A stretch of DNA of 64,000 bases from Sporosarcina sp. FSL K6-1508. GTDB lineage: Bacteria > Bacillota > Bacilli > Bacillales_A > Planococcaceae. Made by a program: the position numbers and the translations under genes. Each line of letters starts with the position of its first letter. Position 1 is the first letter of the stretch. The notes beneath the pieces are model-generated. The model worked only from the letters and a program-made list of their open reading frames with translations. It ran no database searches and was not told the origin of the DNA. Shown here in pieces: positions 42,921 to 52,021 of the stretch. The stretch spans positions 124,001 through 188,000 of the forward strand of contig NZ_JBBOXF010000002.1 of assembly GCF_038007465.1 (NCBI RefSeq), read 5' to 3'.

Positions 42921-43961
42921 TCACTTAAATATAACTTGATTTTTCCCACTATTCTTTGCTTCATACATTCGTTCATCTGCTTGCTTAATAAGCAAATGAC
43001 TATTCCCTTTTCCTCGTGCAACACCCACGCTGACGGTTACTCCCGCTTTCTTCTCAACTTGGCGGCAAAATCGTCCAGCTAATTCTTCAGCATCACCGTT
43101 GTATACGATTCCAACCAATTCTTCGCCCCCGAACCTGCAGCCGTAACCACTTTCCTCAAGCACTTCTTGTAGTAGACTGGAGACCTTTATCAAGACAGCG
43201 TCCCCCTCATCATGCCCTTTTGTATCGTTTAACTGCTTAAAGTTATCAATATCTGCAAAGATGATACCAATTTCTTGTCTTTCGGCTAATTGTTCCGCCT
43301 TTTTTTCCATGTATGCTTTATTATATAAACCTGTCAAGCCATCGGTCATACTATTGATACTTGCAGCCCTTAACATGAAAACGACACGCTCGAAGAATCT
43401 AAACATCTCGTAACAAAGCAACATGAATAAAAAGAAGCTAAATAGAAAACGTCCACCGTTATATGGAAGTAAATTACCGATGAAGTTTAGTATTCCCAAT
43501 ATCAAAAAAGAAATGGCCAATATATTTTCCTTCAAGAAGCCTTCTCTTATCTCATACAATAAGAACGCCCCATACATCAATAGTGATAGTCCAACTATTA
43601 CGCCAGCGAGATTTGCAGGAAACAGAAGCGATATGACCGTCACCAGTAACATTACGGTATACGTCCACTGTTGTCTGATAAGTAATGCCTTAGAAAAGTA
43701 CAGATTAGCCCCGACCGATACTAGAACTGAAATAGTGGCGAGATGAAAGGGAAGACTCCAGAACGGTAAAGCTTCCCCGGACGCCCATCTGTAGGGGAAA
43801 AAGGCTATGCTGGCATTAACGAGAAAAATAACCCCTAAAGTTAAATCATTAGTTCGTTTTGTTTTACTGAATAATTGAATGGATAATGCTGTCATCAGTA
43901 GTAATACAACGGGTATGTATATCAACGGCAGTGCAATTATGTCGATAGAAAATAACTTCAT
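42921..43961 (-). CDS. Membrane diguanylate cyclase (GGDEF)
   Basis: 346 residues. Six to seven N-terminal transmembrane helices (residues 1-190), then a GGDEF domain with FADIDNFKQLND (235-246) and GGEEL at 278-282, an active-site variant that is normally catalytic. The RxxD inhibitory site, expected just before, is absent (EESG), so product inhibition is unlikely. Makes c-di-GMP from GTP; the membrane part may sense something in the envelope. ATG after TTAGGAGGGGTAGAA. Confidence 0.9.
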   Translation of the reverse strand: MKLFSIDIIALPLIYIPVVLLLMTALSIQLFSKTKRTNDLTLGVIFLVNASIAFFPYRWASGEALPFWSLPFHLATISVLVSVGANLYFSKALLIRQQWTYTVMLLVTVISLLFPANLAGVIVGLSLLMYGAFLLYEIREGFLKENILAISFLILGILNFIGNLLPYNGGRFLFSFFLFMLLCYEMFRFFERVVFMLRAASINSMTDGLTGLYNKAYMEKKAEQLAERQEIGIIFADIDNFKQLNDTKGHDEGDAVLIKVSSLLQEVLEESGYGCRFGGEELVGIVYNGDAEELAGRFCRQVEKKAGVTVSVGVARGKGNSHLLIKQADERMYEAKNSGKNQVIFK

Positions 43962-43972
43962 TTCTACCCCTC

Positions 43973-44587
43973 CTAACTTCCTTTATTCATACTCCTGATA
44001 TCTTCGGCTATTATAATTTCAGTTTCTATTCGTCGATTCAAAATTTCCAATTCCATCTCTATTTTTAATTGATTATTTTCATCTACTATTTTTTCTAAGT
44101 CACTGAAATCATTAATAGGATATTTCAATAACTCTCTTATTTGGTAATGCAATGAGTGTTTTTGCATTAGACCTTCTTTTCTCGCCACTTCTAACACGCT
44201 TGCAAGCTCAGTGAATGCATCTTCGTACTTATACATTAAGGGTCCATATACATTCGGTCGTTCTCTGTACAAACGCAGTATATAATCTAGTTCATGACAT
44301 GTTTCATAACATAGACTTTCTTTATATCCAATCTTCAACCAATCAATATTTTTACCTAATATACGCTTTGATTTCATTAACTTCTCTTCCGCTAATTCTC
44401 CAACTGCAGGAGGTTTAACTCTAACAGTTTTAATTCTTAAATCCCCAAATACTATGTGGTAGACGAGAAATAGCAAAGAAAACACTGCTAATTGTTTCGC
44501 TGAAATATACGACGTACTATGAAGTATCATCATAAACATAAACAATAGCGCTAAGATTAATGATATATATCTTCTGTTTTTTTTCAT
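43973..44587 (-). CDS. Membrane protein, 204 aa
   Basis: Starts MKKNRRYISLILALLFMFMM. Two N-terminal helices, then a soluble, helical tail. GGGGTAGCT precedes the ATG. The longer frame to 44758 includes other coding and is rejected. Lies 12 nt upstream of the GGDEF gene and likely shares its transcript. Confidence 0.68.
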   Translation of the reverse strand: MKKNRRYISLILALLFMFMMILHSTSYISAKQLAVFSLLFLVYHIVFGDLRIKTVRVKPPAVGELAEEKLMKSKRILGKNIDWLKIGYKESLCYETCHELDYILRLYRERPNVYGPLMYKYEDAFTELASVLEVARKEGLMQKHSLHYQIRELLKYPINDFSDLEKIVDENNQLKIEMELEILNRRIETEIIIAEDIRSMNKGS

Positions 44588-44748
44588 AGCTACCCCTTCT
44601 TTTCTTTGTATATCGATATCCTCATAATATGTTGTGTTTTTTTTATCCTCATGAATGCTTTCATGAGGAATCGATTTTTCGTAATCTAGTCTTTCACAGC
44701 AATTTGGTAGCGTCTGAAATCCGAATTTCACCATGCTATCAGCTACTT

Positions 44749-44925
44749 CTATACCCAAACCTCAACAATCACAGGATCATCGTTAGGGTCACGGTCAAGT
44801 CTCTGCATATGTGGCGGGATAGTATTTTTAATAGCCGCGTATGATGATTCTAAGTGTACGAAGTACAGTTCACTACTTTCTCCGGCAAAACTTTTAAATC
44901 TAAACTGGTTATAAATCTCTATAAT
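44749..44925 (-). pseudogene. C-terminal gene fragment without a start
   Basis: An open frame ending ...TIPPHMQRLDRDPNDDPVIVEVWV looks coding, but its first codon is ATT right after an in-frame TGA. The expected N-terminus is absent. Overlaps the stop of the 44919 gene. Likely a truncated gene. Confidence 0.45.
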
Positions 44926-45143
44926 TCACGTTTATTTTTAAGCCCAATGCCTAATCTATTAAGTACGTCCAAATATATAAATGTGATTATGCAATAAATA
45001 GATATACTCAATGCTATCCACCCTTTGATATCTTTGGAGTGTAAAAAATATATAGCGATCGTTAAAAAACCAGTTATTAGTAGTAAATCTAATACCGGTT
45101 CAAAATCTTTCTTCATTTTATTTACAATTTGATTTTTATTCAT
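44919..45143 (-). CDS. Small membrane protein (74 aa)
   Basis: ATG after AGGGGGAGACTG. Two helices (LDLLLITGFLTIAIYFL, GWIALSISIYCIITFIYL). The longer frame to 45212 overlaps a repeated sequence (45209-45277). Function unknown. Confidence 0.65.
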   Translation of the reverse strand: MNKNQIVNKMKKDFEPVLDLLLITGFLTIAIYFLHSKDIKGWIALSISIYCIITFIYLDVLNRLGIGLKNKREL

Positions 45144-45208
45144 CAGTCTCCCCCTAGTATCGAATAATGTGTTAGGAATCCATCTTAGCAAGAAAATCAG
45201 CCTTGTAG

Positions 45209-45277
45209 GCATCTAATGTGTCTAAACCACCGCCGGTTAGCAGCGCTTAATGGGCGAAATACAAAGATGTTATTTTT
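45209..45277. repeat. Duplicated 35-bp core, copy A
   Basis: GCATCTAATGTGTCTAAACC... (35 bp identical to 48625-48659), followed by ACAAAGATGTTATTTTT in both copies. Minus strand translates to LLTGGGLDTLDA, then YKADFLAKMDS-stop here. Confidence 0.72.
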
Positions 45278-45294
45278 TTAAAGAAAGTCCTTTG

Positions 45295-45513
45295 TTATGG
45301 GGATATATTATCGCTAATCCAAAGATAAACATTATCTCCCACTTCCGTATCATTCCACCCCCACATCTCAGCAAGTTTTATAATATGATTAGGTAATTCA
45401 TTTGCTATCCTATTAGTTTCTGATTCACTTGGTTTTCTTCCTAAAACCTGTACGAATGAGTCGTGGATACAAAATTGCTTATTTTTTAATTGTATCTTCT
45501 TTTCAGTTGGCAT
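45295..45513 (-). CDS. Small hypothetical protein (72 aa)
   Basis: Soluble, Trp-containing C-half (LAEMWGWNDTEVGDNVYLWISDN). ATG after AAGGGGTAAAAAAT. Overlaps the end of the 36-residue ORF upstream. Confidence 0.65.
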   Translation of the reverse strand: MPTEKKIQLKNKQFCIHDSFVQVLGRKPSESETNRIANELPNHIIKLAEMWGWNDTEVGDNVYLWISDNISP

Positions 45514-45613
45514 ATTTTTTACCCCTTAATTTTTTAATAATGACAAACATTTTATGAAGCTTCTCATCAGCTTTAATCTCATAATGTTTAAAGTAATTCC
45601 ATGAAGCCCCCAT
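45503..45613 (-). CDS. Small hypothetical protein (36 aa)
   Basis: ATG after AAGGAAGTTGATT. Basic, helical (MGASWNYFKHYEIKADEKLH). Its 3' end overlaps the next start, so the pair may be coupled. Confidence 0.45.
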   Translation of the reverse strand: MGASWNYFKHYEIKADEKLHKMFVIIKKLRGKKYAN

Positions 45614-45685
45614 AATCAACTTCCTTTCTGATACGACGTATCTTTAGGGCACAAAAATCTTGAACCGCGTATTAATCACAATTCA

Positions 45686-45892
45686 TTAATGGGTAAATAA
45701 ATAGTTCATCCAATGCTTTATTAAATAATAGGCTAATGGTAATAGTATCAAATACAAGACAAGCTTCACGACATTTATGATTATTATTTTTCTTTTTTCT
45801 TCAGGCATAGCAACATTATTAAAAGTGATAAAAAGAACTGTTACTAAAAGCATAATGAATAAAATATAGCCAAAGATTATTTGCAATATCAC
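45686..45892 (-). CDS. Small membrane protein (68 aa)
   Basis: GTG at 45892 after AAAGGAGAGGAAATAAC; two helices (ILQIIFGYILFIMLLVTVLF and IIIINVVKLVLYLILLPLAYY). No family. Confidence 0.6.
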   Translation of the reverse strand: MILQIIFGYILFIMLLVTVLFITFNNVAMPEEKRKIIIINVVKLVLYLILLPLAYYLIKHWMNYLFTH

Positions 45893-45942
45893 GTTATTTC
45901 CTCTCCTTTGTTGCAAGGTAATGCCAGTTAGCGAATAAGCTG

Positions 45943-46062
45943 TTATTTCTTTACCCTCGCAACAGAATCTGCTTCCAAAGTCTCTATTCTCTGTTTCATA
46001 AGGTTTACTCCATCCTTTATAACAGAAACATGTTTCTTCTTAACTTTGGCCATCTCCATCAT
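45943..46062 (-). CDS. Small coupled protein (39 aa)
   Basis: ATG overlaps the stop of the upstream gene (ATGA). Basic helix MEMAKVKKKHVSVIKDGVNL and a short coiled segment. Coding supported by coupling only. Confidence 0.42.
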   Translation of the reverse strand: MMEMAKVKKKHVSVIKDGVNLMKQRIETLEADSVARVKK

Positions 46063-46319
46063 TTCAATAGAACTCTTTCTACTTCTTTCCTCATCTTGCC
46101 TTGAGCGTACGCCAGGTCTATAATGCCTTTGTCGTAGTCTTCCATGAAGCCAAGGTAACTAACTGAACTATGAATTACGTTCATACCCCCAAGTCCAGAA
46201 GTAACGTTCTGTACTATAAACATGGTCATGAAACTATTTGCTGCAATAAAGATAAACAAGGCAAGTATGATTAATATCCTTTTGACTCTTAGACTAGGTT
46301 TTTTAATGAAATTTCGCAT
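46059..46319 (-). CDS. Small membrane protein (86 aa)
   Basis: One strong helix (RILIILALFIFIAANSFMTMF), then an extracytoplasmic-type part and a basic end. Weak site (AAAGAGAT). Coupled to a 39-aa ORF downstream. Confidence 0.6.
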   Translation of the reverse strand: MRNFIKKPSLRVKRILIILALFIFIAANSFMTMFIVQNVTSGLGGMNVIHSSVSYLGFMEDYDKGIIDLAYAQGKMRKEVERVLLK

Positions 46320-46357
46320 ATCTCTTTATCAACACCTTCTGGAAATTTTCTATAACT

Positions 46358-46534
46358 CTAGACTACTGACCAATTTAAAATAAGACATATTTTTTCCCTG
46401 TCTTTTGTAATGTGAACTCCAAAGCCGTGGCTTTCATAGTAATTCTTTACATTATCTAAAATGGAAGGGGAGTTGTCTAAAAATTGCTCCCAACTGCCCC
46501 CCTCCTTTACTACGCCTAATGTTCGAAATGCGAC
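46358..46534 (-). pseudogene. Coding-like frame without a start codon
   Basis: Directly in frame after the stop of the 46535 gene. Encodes WEQFLDNSPSILDNVKNYY..., ending ICLILNWSVV. AAAGGAGG precedes it but no ATG, GTG or TTG is in frame. May be expressed by stop read-through, or the start is lost. Confidence 0.42.
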
Positions 46535-46966
46535 TTATTTAACTCTAACAATCTCACCATCTATATATTTATACATAATGCTGTTATTATCTTCTTCGAA
46601 CTTACTTTCAATATGCTCAGCGGATACTATAATGTTTGCTAATACATCTGTAAAAAAATGTTCTATTAATTTATCGTAATTTTTTACGCAACATTGAAAT
46701 GTCCAAACACCTGTATTCATATCAATTTTTCGTTCAAAACCGTCAATAGCTTGTTCATTAAGGTATTCTCCTGTTTCCCAACCTGTCGGCATATACGCTG
46801 ATGTTCCTGTTGGGATCAAATCAGACCTTTTTATTTTTGTGAACTTATCCAAAAATGAAAAATGAACTACATAATCAGAAAAATATGCTTCCTCATTGTT
46901 GATTTTATTAATCATTTGTCTAAATTCTTTTTTTACTGTGACTTTAATTCGTAATCCTGTGTACAT
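46535..46966 (-). CDS. Hypothetical protein (143 aa)
   Basis: ATG 46966 after AAGGAGATAAGGAA. Mixed alpha/beta, W-containing core. The frame is followed, with no frame change, by a second coding-like stretch past its TAA (46358-46534). Confidence 0.65.
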   Translation of the reverse strand: MYTGLRIKVTVKKEFRQMINKINNEEAYFSDYVVHFSFLDKFTKIKRSDLIPTGTSAYMPTGWETGEYLNEQAIDGFERKIDMNTGVWTFQCCVKNYDKLIEHFFTDVLANIIVSAEHIESKFEEDNNSIMYKYIDGEIVRVK

Positions 46967-47032
46967 TTCCTTATCTCCTTTTTGCGTCACATAATGTGTC
47001 TACTTGTGTTGTTCGGTCGTACTGTTCAACAC

Positions 47033-47272
47033 TTACATAGAAAATAATTTTTCAATTAAGGTATCCGATTCATGTTTAAGTTCCCAAACAGGTTCCTTTA
47101 AGGGTTCTTCTACTTTTTCATGTAGCGTAAGAACAATAGCAGAAATCTCTCCTAACCTTTCAATTGCTTCATACTTATTGATTTTAGGATTAATTGTTCC
47201 ATAAAACTGGCTTTTAATTTCCTTCACTCGATAATCCATAACCTCTTTTAAAATTTGAATGTCAATTTTCAT
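47033..47272 (-). CDS. Small helical protein (79 aa)
   Basis: Soluble, helical with KYEAIERLGEISAIVLTLHEK. GTGGGGGATATATTAA precedes the ATG. Unrecognised. Confidence 0.65.
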   Translation of the reverse strand: MKIDIQILKEVMDYRVKEIKSQFYGTINPKINKYEAIERLGEISAIVLTLHEKVEEPLKEPVWELKHESDTLIEKLFSM

Positions 47273-47334
47273 TTAATATATCCCCCACATAGTTAGTGTC
47301 TACAGTGTAGTTTAATCACTCTGTATGTATTTCG

Positions 47335-47499
47335 CTATACTTCCTTGCCACCGCTTAAATACTCAATAGAAAGCTTATGTTCACACGCACTGCATAAGTT
47401 CATCTCTAGTTCGTCCAGCCACCAACAAGGTCCGGCTTCTGTTACACAAGCATTTTGGTCTGAACACCCACATATCCTGCATACTCCCTCACCTAGCAT
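47335..47499 (-). CDS. Small zinc-ribbon-like protein (54 aa)
   Basis: CRICGCS...CVTEAGPCWW...LCSACEHK: several CxxC pairs in the pattern of a phage/plasmid Zn ribbon. AAAGGTGGTGAAAGAAC before the ATG. Confidence 0.6.
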   Translation of the reverse strand: MLGEGVCRICGCSDQNACVTEAGPCWWLDELEMNLCSACEHKLSIEYLSGGKEV

Positions 47500-47553
47500 G
47501 TTCTTTCACCACCTTTCGAGTTACACCGTGGTCTTACTACATATCTTTTTGCC

Positions 47554-47682
47554 TTATTTAACAAATGCAAAATAACCGACAACAGCTGCTATTGTGAACG
47601 TCATCGAAATAACAATTATAGAAATCCTATGGGGATAAACATCTAGCTCCAACCTATTAAGTGAATGCTCTAATACTTTCAT
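47554..47682 (-). CDS. Small membrane peptide (42 aa)
   Basis: ATG after AGGGGGATGATT. One helix (ISIIVISMTFTIAAVVGYFAF). Alternative ATG 6 nt earlier. Confidence 0.48.
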   Translation of the reverse strand: MKVLEHSLNRLELDVYPHRISIIVISMTFTIAAVVGYFAFVK

Positions 47683-47712
47683 AATCATCCCCCTATACTC
47701 GTCTGTTGTGTT

Positions 47713-47889
47713 TCAAGACCAAATTAGTATCAAAACGCAGTTCACCATTAAAGCTATGACAACTGTAACTGATAGGATCATAGAAGTTCCTACCGACATT
47801 TTTATGACACTTTTTAAAAATGTAAGTCTAAATAGTTCTCGAAATCTGTAAACCTTTTCATCAGCTATAATGATTGAAGTTTTCTTCAT
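47713..47889 (-). CDS. Small membrane protein (58 aa)
   Basis: ATG after GTCGGAGGTTTTATAA. Basic N-half, then a helix (MILSVTVVIALMVNCVLILIW). No family. Confidence 0.55.
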   Translation of the reverse strand: MKKTSIIIADEKVYRFRELFRLTFLKSVIKMSVGTSMILSVTVVIALMVNCVLILIWS

Positions 47890-47947
47890 TTATAAAACCT
47901 CCGACATAGTTTACCTTCTTTGCCTTACTAGGTGTTGTAAACTTTCC

Positions 47948-48451
47948 TTATTTCACTTCTACTAGTAAAAAACTATCTTGAATCGATATATCAATCACCT
48001 GAAATCCTTGTGATTGGAAGAACCCTTTAAATTCAGCTATCATACTATTATTCACAATATTTTTCGAGAATTCTATTTTATCGTCATTAGACATTATGAA
48101 ATTTATGAGTTTTCTAAAATCATGAATCTCCATTTCTTCATAGGCAATTTTTTGTTTTAGCCATTTAAACAAAAAAGGTCTTGTAAAGAATTTTTCTTCT
48201 GCTAAAACCCCTACATCTATTGCATAGCAAGGGTCGTAATCGCTAACAAAAAAAAGATCGAAGTAAAAGCTAAAGTAATAGGAATTATTTGTTTTAATTT
48301 TATCTTTCATATCGAAAAAATTAACAATTTGTTCTTTTTTATTACTCAATTCATCTAATACACACGTATTCATAGTATCTTGTAGGATTTTTATACATTT
48401 ATTAACCATGATGCTGTTATGTTCCTCTCGTTGCATAAATTCTTTCTTCAT
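47948..48451 (-). CDS. Hypothetical protein (167 aa)
   Basis: ATG 48451 after GGGGGAGACTTAT. Soluble, with YYFSFYFDLFFVSDYDPCYA. A CDI-immunity or phage-related function cannot be judged. Upstream gap holds repeats. Confidence 0.65.
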   Translation of the reverse strand: MKKEFMQREEHNSIMVNKCIKILQDTMNTCVLDELSNKKEQIVNFFDMKDKIKTNNSYYFSFYFDLFFVSDYDPCYAIDVGVLAEEKFFTRPFLFKWLKQKIAYEEMEIHDFRKLINFIMSNDDKIEFSKNIVNNSMIAEFKGFFQSQGFQVIDISIQDSFLLVEVK

Positions 48452-48750
48452 ATAAGTCTCCCCCAACATGTTATTTCTTCTTTCCGCAGCCTATTAATAA
48501 AATTGGCAAAATTATAAAAATAGTAATCTCCTCGTACTACGCATTAATCAGTTTTGGACTTTCATAAATCGTAGCTTCCATAAAGTATTTTACAATATTC
48601 CCCCCACGTCGTACCCTCATTCCTGCATCTAATGTGTCTAAACCACCGCCGGTTAGCAGGCGAACTACAAAGATGTTATTTTTCTAATTCAATTCCTATC
48701 ATCCGAATCCCCTAAGTACGGAAAATACCTTTTAGAGCGGATGAACCTTC
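48452..48750. other. Repeat-rich, gene-poor stretch
   Basis: Contains copy B of the duplicated 35-bp core (48625-48682). Around it a minus-strand frame reads IFVVRLLTGGGLDTLDAGMR...YESPKLINA, a coding fragment without a start. No other gene. Confidence 0.5.
48625..48682. repeat. Duplicated 35-bp core, copy B
   Basis: Identical to 45209-45243 over 35 bp, then GCGAACTACAAAGATGTTA vs GCGAAATACAAAGATGTTA. Translates on the minus strand as RLLTGGGLDTLDA, likely the same gene part as copy A. Confidence 0.72.
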
Positions 48751-48810
48751 TTTCAAAAATATACAAAGAAAAATCAATTTCATCGTATTTCACTTTGTAT
48801 ATTTTTGAAA
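48751..48810. repeat. 18-bp perfect inverted repeat
   Basis: TTTCAAAAATATACAAAG (48751-48768) and its exact complement at 48793-48810, spacer 24 nt. No T-run. It overlaps the start of the 48806 terminator stem. Might be a recombination or protein-binding site. Confidence 0.72.
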
Positions 48811-48846
48811 ATGCCTCTGAACATAACCCTCAGAGGCATTTTCATG
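48806..48846 (-). terminator. Terminator of the large secreted protein gene
   Basis: GAAAATGCCTCTGA / TCAGAGGCATTTTC, minus side followed by AAAAATAT; starts 5 nt downstream of the stop. Confidence 0.8.
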
Positions 48847-48851
48847 TTGTA

Positions 48852-51800
48852 TTAATGGGTTACGTTTGAATTAAAATCAGAGTATGAAGAATTATCCCCA
48901 TGATAGAAAAGAACGTCACCGTCTATCAAGTTGAAATTATTGCCGTATGGATCATTGAAATTGTATTTGAAGCCTTCCATCTTCCACTGGTTTGCAAGTG
49001 GGCCTTTATGGTACTGCAACCGTGGATTTTCTGTATCTCCATTATCAATGGTTTCAATATTGAAGTTCACAATGACATATCCATCTTGCAAGAAAATAGG
49101 TGATTTCTTTGTTAGACGGTGTTCAACACCATAACCCGCAATATCACGCCCTTGATCCACCACATAAATGTCCGCTGGTAAACTGTACTCTCCATACCAT
49201 TGTTGTTCCCTAGCCTTTACATCGACGGGAGGAACCATAGAAGTAGACGGGACAAGAGTTGCATCGGGTCCAATTAACGTGCGAAGATTCCAGTTAAGTA
49301 TCTGCCAACTATATGTTCCAGTTGTCTTTTTCTTCTTGGAATAGTTCCGTTCAAAATTACGGATGAATGTTGGTTTCGTTGTTTTATCAACAAGCGTTCG
49401 ATAACCGTATTCATCAGGATGACGGTACGTGAAGTCGGCTGTATCCGCCAGTTGCTTCTTATCCATATTTCGAAGAGGTTCATTCAAAGTTACTTCGCGG
49501 TACTCTTTGTCCTTATCAGAACCAATCTTCACGAAGTAATTCGCATCTGAATGATAATACACGTCAACTGGGCGGCGATCTGTTCCATCCTTTTTCACAA
49601 AATAGAAAGAAGGTACAATACGAACTGCATCATTCGAGTTCCACAGATTACCTTTTGATTTCATATCGAATTTAAACTGATAGCCCGTCTTAACTGCGAC
49701 GTTCTTCATTTCATTCGGATAACCTTTAGGGTGACTGCCATGACGGACGGGCAACGTAAACGGTGCTTTGTTACCCCGTATGTCACCATCAATCATTTTG
49801 TCACCAACCCAATAGTAATTACCGGTATGCTCAATCAACCCTTCTGTCGTTCGGAAAACGGGACCCCATTGGAAATCAAGAATATCCGTTACCCGGAAGT
49901 CGTAGAGACGACCGACGACATCAACTGCAATAGTATCGTAAGCCACGTGATTTGCCATGATTTCATCCGGTGTTCGATACGTTAGATTCAAGTTGGCGTG
50001 GTGCTCTTGTGGCAACAAAGCTGGTGCGTTGATAGCTACCGTTCGATAATCGACTGTGTAAGCTGCTTCTGGAACCCATACAGGCAAGAAGAAGTTAACT
50101 GTCTCGATATGAATTGGAACGGTAATCCAGGTGTCCTTCGGGTAAAACGCTAGTTTTGTTTCTGAATAAACATCGAACGGAAACTTCACTTGTTTTTCCC
50201 TTACATACTTGGCAAAATCACGATTTCCATAACCAGGAGCCATTGCCACTTGCAAATGTTGTCCATTTGTCGGTAAGGACACGCTGAACGGTCGGTCCAA
50301 TATGAACGCATGACGGTCGGCATCAGGATTAGGTGGAGTAGCCCGCTTGGGTGGTTCAGTACGTTGGTCATGCTCTTTATCGTCCGATGCCCTGGCATAC
50401 ATGACAACAGGTGTATGAACAGTGACAGTATTGATCTTTCCAGGTGAATGCCCTGTTACCGATAAGGAACCGCTTGATACATTGATAGTAAATACACTTC
50501 GATAGTTTGCAGTAATGGAACTTGCTGTTTGCCATTTGTTCACTTTCAATGGATCTATAAGCAGTGATGTTTGAGATACAGGTACTTGGGGTGCAAGAGG
50601 TACATCTGTAGGCCTTGGCGCATCAAGTGATGCAAGGTCATCCCTCATCGAAATGTTTCCGTCTACTTCCACGAAATCATTTTTAACGTCTGGAGGACGA
50701 CTCCCCATATTGGCTTCCCCGCTAATATCTTCAGAGGGTTCGCCTGCAGGTTCCCCATCGATCGTTTCTTCACCTAAATAAATCCCTTCACACATTTGTG
50801 GAAACACATGTGCATCCGTACTTGGATCATGTGTACCGCTTGCGGTAGGTTGTTGTGGATTCTGAACAGTTACTTGGCCATTCGGCAAAGCATAGTTCTT
50901 GAACACCGCTTCAATGAAACCATAAACGTTTAGGTGTCCCACCAACCAATAGGAGATATTATACGGATCTTGTATAGGTACTTCTTTTCGTACATGTTCA
51001 TAATTGACAGTAGTAGTCGTTTTTCCATCTTCGTCTTCTTCTGAGACATCTTCCCAACGATAGATATAATCTTTTGTTACTTTGAAATCATACGTGACTG
51101 TTCCCGTCATACCTGCATAACGGTAATCCGCTAAATACTTTTCGGAATGTCCGTTGACTTTTAGATATTCCGAAGAGGGTATACCGTACTGCAACACATT
51201 AAACTGGCTACTTTCATGAGACTCAGTAATCTTTCCATTTGGATCGGCTGTCATATTCGCTCCCGAGCTAGACATTCCGTTCGATTCACTCACTTGCGTA
51301 TCGATCGAACAAAATAAATCAGGTGGAGGAATCGGCGGCGGCCCTGGGTCGTTAGTTTCATTACATTCTTCTGTTGCAGGGTCACATTTGTCACCTGGTT
51401 CCTCACAATCTTCTTTGTCAGGATCACAAACAGGCTTTTCTTCATCCAGCGTGAATGTGAGAGTTAACTTGAAGTCGGTGTTGTTATAGTACCCTCCTCG
51501 TTCCCCTTCATTACATGGATACCACTTGCGTTCTACCCCCGTAGGACTTTCTGTTTTCGATCCGGTTTGATAAACCAAGTCTTTTCCACTTGCGAGGGCT
51601 GCATCATACATATCCTGCCCGAATTGTGCAACTATTTCAGAACGGTATTCAGACACGGAATATTTTTTATCTCGACCACTGTCAGAAGTGACAGTGACTA
51701 TATCTTTATTCCACACACCCTTTTCATCACAGATTAAGTCATAGGCACTCCATCCCGTTCGACCCGGCACATCTCCAGCTGAGTCTACATATTCCAGAAT

Positions 51801-51971
51801 TTCAGCCACTGTTTGTGGGCCTGGATGCTCATTTGGATCATGTGCCAAAATATCTTTAATCACATAAGTCCCGCCAGGTGCTAAAGCTGCATATGTCACC
51901 GGAGTGTTAATAATTCCAATAGAATTATAAAACAATAGGACTAACAAAACTGATATTAAGCGTTTTTTCAA
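48852..51971 (-). CDS. Large secreted protein, DUF5704-like
   Basis: 1039 residues with a signal peptide (KKRLISVLLVLLFYNSIGI...). Repetitive acidic/Pro-Gly linker at about 185-225 with CDPDKEDC, CDPATEEC (possible disulfide-rich or Ca-binding spacer). The rest is predicted beta-rich; I believe it matches large Bacillales secreted DUF5704 proteins, from memory. No SLH, LPXTG or enzymatic motif. TTG start after GGAGGTTGCTAC. It follows the SLH protein in the same direction. Confidence 0.78.
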   Translation of the reverse strand: MKKRLISVLLVLLFYNSIGIINTPVTYAALAPGGTYVIKDILAHDPNEHPGPQTVAEILEYVDSAGDVPGRTGWSAYDLICDEKGVWNKDIVTVTSDSGRDKKYSVSEYRSEIVAQFGQDMYDAALASGKDLVYQTGSKTESPTGVERKWYPCNEGERGGYYNNTDFKLTLTFTLDEEKPVCDPDKEDCEEPGDKCDPATEECNETNDPGPPPIPPPDLFCSIDTQVSESNGMSSSGANMTADPNGKITESHESSQFNVLQYGIPSSEYLKVNGHSEKYLADYRYAGMTGTVTYDFKVTKDYIYRWEDVSEEDEDGKTTTTVNYEHVRKEVPIQDPYNISYWLVGHLNVYGFIEAVFKNYALPNGQVTVQNPQQPTASGTHDPSTDAHVFPQMCEGIYLGEETIDGEPAGEPSEDISGEANMGSRPPDVKNDFVEVDGNISMRDDLASLDAPRPTDVPLAPQVPVSQTSLLIDPLKVNKWQTASSITANYRSVFTINVSSGSLSVTGHSPGKINTVTVHTPVVMYARASDDKEHDQRTEPPKRATPPNPDADRHAFILDRPFSVSLPTNGQHLQVAMAPGYGNRDFAKYVREKQVKFPFDVYSETKLAFYPKDTWITVPIHIETVNFFLPVWVPEAAYTVDYRTVAINAPALLPQEHHANLNLTYRTPDEIMANHVAYDTIAVDVVGRLYDFRVTDILDFQWGPVFRTTEGLIEHTGNYYWVGDKMIDGDIRGNKAPFTLPVRHGSHPKGYPNEMKNVAVKTGYQFKFDMKSKGNLWNSNDAVRIVPSFYFVKKDGTDRRPVDVYYHSDANYFVKIGSDKDKEYREVTLNEPLRNMDKKQLADTADFTYRHPDEYGYRTLVDKTTKPTFIRNFERNYSKKKKTTGTYSWQILNWNLRTLIGPDATLVPSTSMVPPVDVKAREQQWYGEYSLPADIYVVDQGRDIAGYGVEHRLTKKSPIFLQDGYVIVNFNIETIDNGDTENPRLQYHKGPLANQWKMEGFKYNFNDPYGNNFNLIDGDVLFYHGDNSSYSDFNSNVTH

Positions 51972-52021
51972 GTAGCAACCTCCCTTCTCGTCCCTACTTT
52001 TTTTGGTTACTTTTTATTTAC

